A stretch of 64,000 bases of DNA from Lachnospiraceae bacterium. GTDB lineage: Bacteria; Bacillota; Clostridia; Lachnospirales; Lachnospiraceae. The stretch is from contig JAFUKJ010000058.1 in assembly GCA_017467805.1 (NCBI GenBank), positions 1-64,000 of the forward strand, read 5' to 3'. Shown here one piece after another: positions 61,785-64,000 of this stretch (positions are counted from its first letter, which is position 1; each line of letters opens with the position of its first letter). Below the pieces are notes generated by a model. The model did no database searches and had not been told where the DNA came from. It saw only the letters and a program-made list of their open reading frames with translations. The position numbers were made by a program, and so were the translations under genes.

Positions 61785-62378
61785 ATGAGTTATGAAATGT
61801 TAGAGCTGTTTCGCAATATGGACTTTAATGATACGGAGACACAGCTGGCATTGCAGTGTGCTCCGCTTCTTACAGGCTTAAAAATGTCGAATCTTTTTAT
61901 TATTTCCACAGAAAATGAAAGGAATTTTCTTGAATATTTGGACAGAGCCACGCATAATGTAGATATAGAGGCGTATAGATTGCTTGAGCATCAAGGAAAG
62001 AGTATCTATCTGCTTTATCGTAAGGAGCAGTTGGAGCATTTTCTTGCAAAGGAAGAGGTTCGGGATTTCTTTGCAGTAGAAGGCTACTATGACTTTACGT
62101 TGGAGGGGATATTGTTAGGCTTTCGTTTCAGATACCAAAAGCATCGCTTGTGTGGAGGGGATTTTCCGCATGAGATGGGACTGCTTTTAGGTTATCCACT
62201 GGAGGATGTGGTTGGCTTTGTGGAGAATGAGGGAGAGCATTTTCTCTGCTCAGGCTATTGGAAGGTCTATGCTAATCCTGCGGAGAAGCTGTTGCTGTTT
62301 AGAAAGTTTCAGTGTGCAGAGGATAGACTAATAAAGTTGTTGTCAAAGGGAATTAGTATAAAGGATATGATTGTATGA
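61785..62378 (+). CDS. DUF3793 family protein
   Basis: A 197-residue soluble protein. Family features visible: LQCAPLLTGLKMSNLF (about 26-41), YLLYRKEQLEHFL, FPHEMGLLLGYPLEDVVGFVENEGEHFLCSGYWKVYANPAEKLLLFRKF (about 126-175). DUF3793 proteins are common in Clostridia next to flavodoxin or iron and heme transport genes. A role in iron handling or flavodoxin function is suggested by context only. GGAGGG precedes the ATG, and the next gene overlaps by 4 bp (ATGA), so translation is coupled. Confidence 0.88.
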   Translation: MSYEMLELFRNMDFNDTETQLALQCAPLLTGLKMSNLFIISTENERNFLEYLDRATHNVDIEAYRLLEHQGKSIYLLYRKEQLEHFLAKEEVRDFFAVEGYYDFTLEGILLGFRFRYQKHRLCGGDFPHEMGLLLGYPLEDVVGFVENEGEHFLCSGYWKVYANPAEKLLLFRKFQCAEDRLIKLLSKGISIKDMIV

Positions 62379-63157
62379 CAGGTGAAATTGTAAAAGGGCT
62401 ATTGATACCATTTGCAGGCACATCGCTTGGCGCGGCGTGCGTATTATTTATGAAAAATGGTTTAAATCAGAAGGTTCAGCGTGCGCTGACGGGTTTTGCC
62501 GCTGGAGTGATGGTGGCAGCGTCTGTGTGGAGTCTGCTGATTCCTGCGATGGAACAGGCGGCACATATGGGGAAGTGGTCGTTTGTACCTGCGGTAGTCG
62601 GCTTTTGGTTAGGTATTTTATTCCTGCTTGCACTGGACCATTTGATACCGCATATGCATATGAATAGTGAAGAGACAGAGGGACCTCATGTGAAGCTAAA
62701 AAAAAGTACCATGCTGGTACTAGCTGTAGCACTACATAATATTCCTGAGGGAATGGCAGTGGGCGTAGTGTATGCAGGTCTGACGATGGGGAATACGGAT
62801 ATTACAATGGCAGGAGCATTGGCTTTGTCTATTGGTATTGCCATACAGAACTTCCCAGAAGGAGCGATTATCTCCATGCCGCTTCGGGCAGAGGGCTTAA
62901 GTAAGCCTCGTGCATTCTTATACGGAATGCTTTCAGGTATTGTAGAGCCGATAGCAGCATTTATCACGATACAGCTTGCAGCGCTGGTAACGCCGATTCT
63001 GCCATATACGCTTAGCTTCGCTGCTGGTGCCATGATTTATGTAGTTGTGGAGGAATTGATTCCTGAGGCCTCCGAGGGAGAACATTCCAATATTGGAACG
63101 ATATTGTTTGCAGTTGGATTTAGTATTATGATGACGCTGGATGTGGCGTTAGGGTAG
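62375..63157 (+). CDS. ZIP family divalent metal transporter
   Basis: A 260-residue membrane protein with eight helices. Metal-site motifs are ALHNIPEGMAVGV in helix 4 (about 120-132) and IQNFPEGAIISMPL in helix 5, as in the GufA/ZupT-like branch; an MHMNSEE acidic/His segment forms the loop before helix 4 (His-rich loop is short). ZIP proteins import Zn2+, Fe2+ or Mn2+. Location in the flavodoxin/DUF3793 operon favours iron. The gene overlaps DUF3793 by 4 bp and is followed by a terminator. Confidence 0.92.
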   Translation: MTGEIVKGLLIPFAGTSLGAACVLFMKNGLNQKVQRALTGFAAGVMVAASVWSLLIPAMEQAAHMGKWSFVPAVVGFWLGILFLLALDHLIPHMHMNSEETEGPHVKLKKSTMLVLAVALHNIPEGMAVGVVYAGLTMGNTDITMAGALALSIGIAIQNFPEGAIISMPLRAEGLSKPRAFLYGMLSGIVEPIAAFITIQLAALVTPILPYTLSFAAGAMIYVVVEELIPEASEGEHSNIGTILFAVGFSIMMTLDVALG

Positions 63158-63165
63158 GGAATGAT

Positions 63166-63201
63166 AAGACCATTTGACTTAGAAGTCGGATGGTCTTTTT
63201 A
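63166..63201 (+). terminator. Terminator of the flavodoxin-ZIP operon
   Basis: AAGACCATTTGACTT (63166-63180) pairs with AAGTCGGATGGTCTT (63183-63197), allowing two G-U pairs, around a two-base loop, followed by a T-run. Confidence 0.88.
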
Positions 63202-63216
63202 TTAGATATGGGATGG

Positions 63217-63245
63217 TTGACACTGTATCATTGCGATGATATAGT
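63217..63245 (+). promoter_or_regulatory. Strong predicted promoter of the DUF3990 gene
   Basis: Consensus TTGACA (63217-63222), 17 bases, TATAGT (63240-63245). Transcription would start near 63252, inside a pair of direct repeats. Confidence 0.78.
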
Positions 63246-63271
63246 GTAAGTGTAACATTGCAATGATATAG
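63229..63271 (+). repeat. Direct repeat pair overlapping promoter and ribosome site
   Basis: CATTGCGATGATATAG (63229-63244) and CATTGCAATGATATAG (63256-63271) differ at one base and are 27 bp apart. The first covers the -10; the second ends at the GGAG ribosome site. The first copy is also part of a dyad with ACTGTATCAT (63222-63231 region). This looks like autoregulation sites of a toxin-antitoxin operon. Confidence 0.6.
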
Positions 63272-63280
63272 GAGCTGCTT

Positions 63281-63979
63281 ATGAAGAAAATTATAATTTA
63301 TCATGGTTCAGAAAATATTATAAAAAATCCCAATATAAATGAAGGTAAGAGGCATAATGATTATGGAAGGGGATTTTATTGTACAGAGGATGTAGAACTG
63401 GCAAAAGAGTGGGCTTGTAAGAATGGAAATGATGGATTTGCTAATAAGTATGAACTGAACTTAGCAGATTTGAGGATTCTAAATCTAAATAGCAAAGGGT
63501 ATACGATTCTAAACTGGATTGCGATATTGTTGAAAAATCGAGTATTTTCACTTGATAATGCTATATCTAATGCGGCAAGAAACTATATGATAGAGAATTT
63601 TTTAGTAGACGTAGAGAATTACGATGTGATTATTGGTTATCGTGCAGATGACTCCTATTTTTCTTTTGCAGATGCCTTTGTAAGCAATTCGTTACCGCTG
63701 AGTAGTTTGAATAAGGCACTTCGTTTGGGGAAATTAGGTGAACAGATAGCACTTGTTTCGGAGAAAGCGTTTGAAAGTATTCAGTATATAGACGCTATTC
63801 CAGCAGAGAGTGGAATTTATTATCCGAAGTTCTATTCGAGAGATAACAATGCAAGAATGACATATCGAAATGAAATAGCGCATACAGAAAATATGTTAGA
63901 TGACATTTTTGTTCTTGATATTATAAGACAGGAGATGAAAAATGATGACCCACGCATACAACGAATTGTATCTGAGTGA
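63281..63979 (+). CDS. DUF3990 family protein, toxin-like ADP-ribosyltransferase fold
   Basis: A 232-residue protein. The N-terminal ~160 residues fit DUF3990: IIIYHGSENIIKNPNINEGKRHNDYGRGFYCTEDVELAKEWAC (3-45), then LNWIAILLKNR, DVIIGYRADDSYFSFADAFVSN and LGKLGEQIALVSEKAFE. DUF3990 is grouped with ADP-ribosyltransferase-like folds, and HGS plus GRGFYCT fit the NAD-binding start of that fold. A ~60-residue C-terminal extension carries YRNEIAHTENMLDDIFV. It has its own promoter with direct repeats, and its 3' end overlaps the next gene by 38 bp. The arrangement suggests a toxin-antitoxin pair; activity is not shown by sequence alone. Confidence 0.8.
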   Translation: MKKIIIYHGSENIIKNPNINEGKRHNDYGRGFYCTEDVELAKEWACKNGNDGFANKYELNLADLRILNLNSKGYTILNWIAILLKNRVFSLDNAISNAARNYMIENFLVDVENYDVIIGYRADDSYFSFADAFVSNSLPLSSLNKALRLGKLGEQIALVSEKAFESIQYIDAIPAESGIYYPKFYSRDNNARMTYRNEIAHTENMLDDIFVLDIIRQEMKNDDPRIQRIVSE

Positions 63980-64000
63980 TGCCAAAAAAAGTCTGGCGAC
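63942..64000 (+). CDS. Partner (putative antitoxin) of the DUF3990 protein, partial
   Basis: Begins at ATG 63942 (or 63945) in the +1 frame within the 3' end of the DUF3990 gene, with GGAG at 63931-63934 seven bases upstream, and runs off the window. The visible residues are MMTHAYNELYLSDAKKSLA. An opening of the form AYNELYLxDA is, as I recall, shared by small proteins encoded beside DUF3990 genes. The overlap implies coupled translation. Only 19 codons are visible, so the role is inferred from position. Confidence 0.6.
   Translation, partial: MMTHAYNELYLSDAKKSLA

Overview
The window reads as the chromosome of a low-GC Gram-positive anaerobe of class Clostridia, most likely a Lachnospiraceae gut or rumen commensal. 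This is inferred from the AT-rich sequence with strong GGAGG-type ribosome binding sites, single-membrane envelope genes (LytR-CpsA-Psr protein, GH25 muramidases, CW-binding repeat, membrane-anchored HtrA), a DUF3793/flavodoxin cassette, DUF5672 and DUF6077-like proteins, and the absence of any outer-membrane gene. No tRNA, rRNA, insertion sequence or CRISPR array was seen.

From 1 to about 24.0 kb lies a dense one-directional surface-glycan operon. It starts with the tail of an asparagine synthetase, followed by two GT11 fucosyltransferase-like enzymes, GT2, GT14, GT17, DUF5672 and three GT4 enzymes. It also has an MBOAT O-acyltransferase with an SGNH partner, a PglK-like ABC exporter/flippase, a Wzy-like polymerase, a phosphoglycosyltransferase that would start the lipid-linked unit, and a radical SAM/SPASM enzyme. 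An SGNH lipoprotein, a PAP2 phosphatase and several GT-C-like membrane proteins follow. From 24.1 to 29.1 kb are secreted proteins: a BspA-like protein, a degenerate SGNH protein on the minus strand, and a 900-residue membrane-anchored GH25 muramidase with an acidic intracellular repeat tail.

From 29.1 to 51.7 kb lies a second glycan locus built on rhamnose. rfbB, rfbA and rfbC (no rfbD) are interrupted by a second GH25 gene. They are followed by a Wzm/Wzt-type ABC-2 exporter whose ATPase has a carbohydrate-binding C-terminus, and immediately by a methyltransferase-kinase fusion laid out like the enterobacterial chain terminator WbdD. Five large GT2 proteins, a phosphoglucomutase, a second initiating phosphoglycosyltransferase, an LCP ligase with a cationic Gly/Pro/Arg tail and one more GT2 complete it. 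Together this suggests a capped, ABC-exported, wall-attached polysaccharide.

From 51.7 to 64 kb are housekeeping and regulatory genes. These are a ClpX with an acidic N-terminal extension, a GGDEF-EAL-LamG c-di-GMP protein, a subtilase-fold protein lacking two catalytic residues (Csp-like pseudoprotease), an Asn/Thr-rich lipoprotein, an acyltransferase and HtrA. A probably iron-regulated flavodoxin/DUF3793/ZIP operon with paired operator-like dyads comes next. The window ends with a DUF3990 toxin-like gene overlapping the start of a partner gene that runs off the edge.

The points most worth a second look are the WbdD-like capping module in a Gram-positive setting, the pseudoprotease, the cytosolic c-di-GMP/LamG fusion, the oppositely charged intracellular tails on envelope proteins of the same locus, and the complementary decay of tandem GT2 modules.
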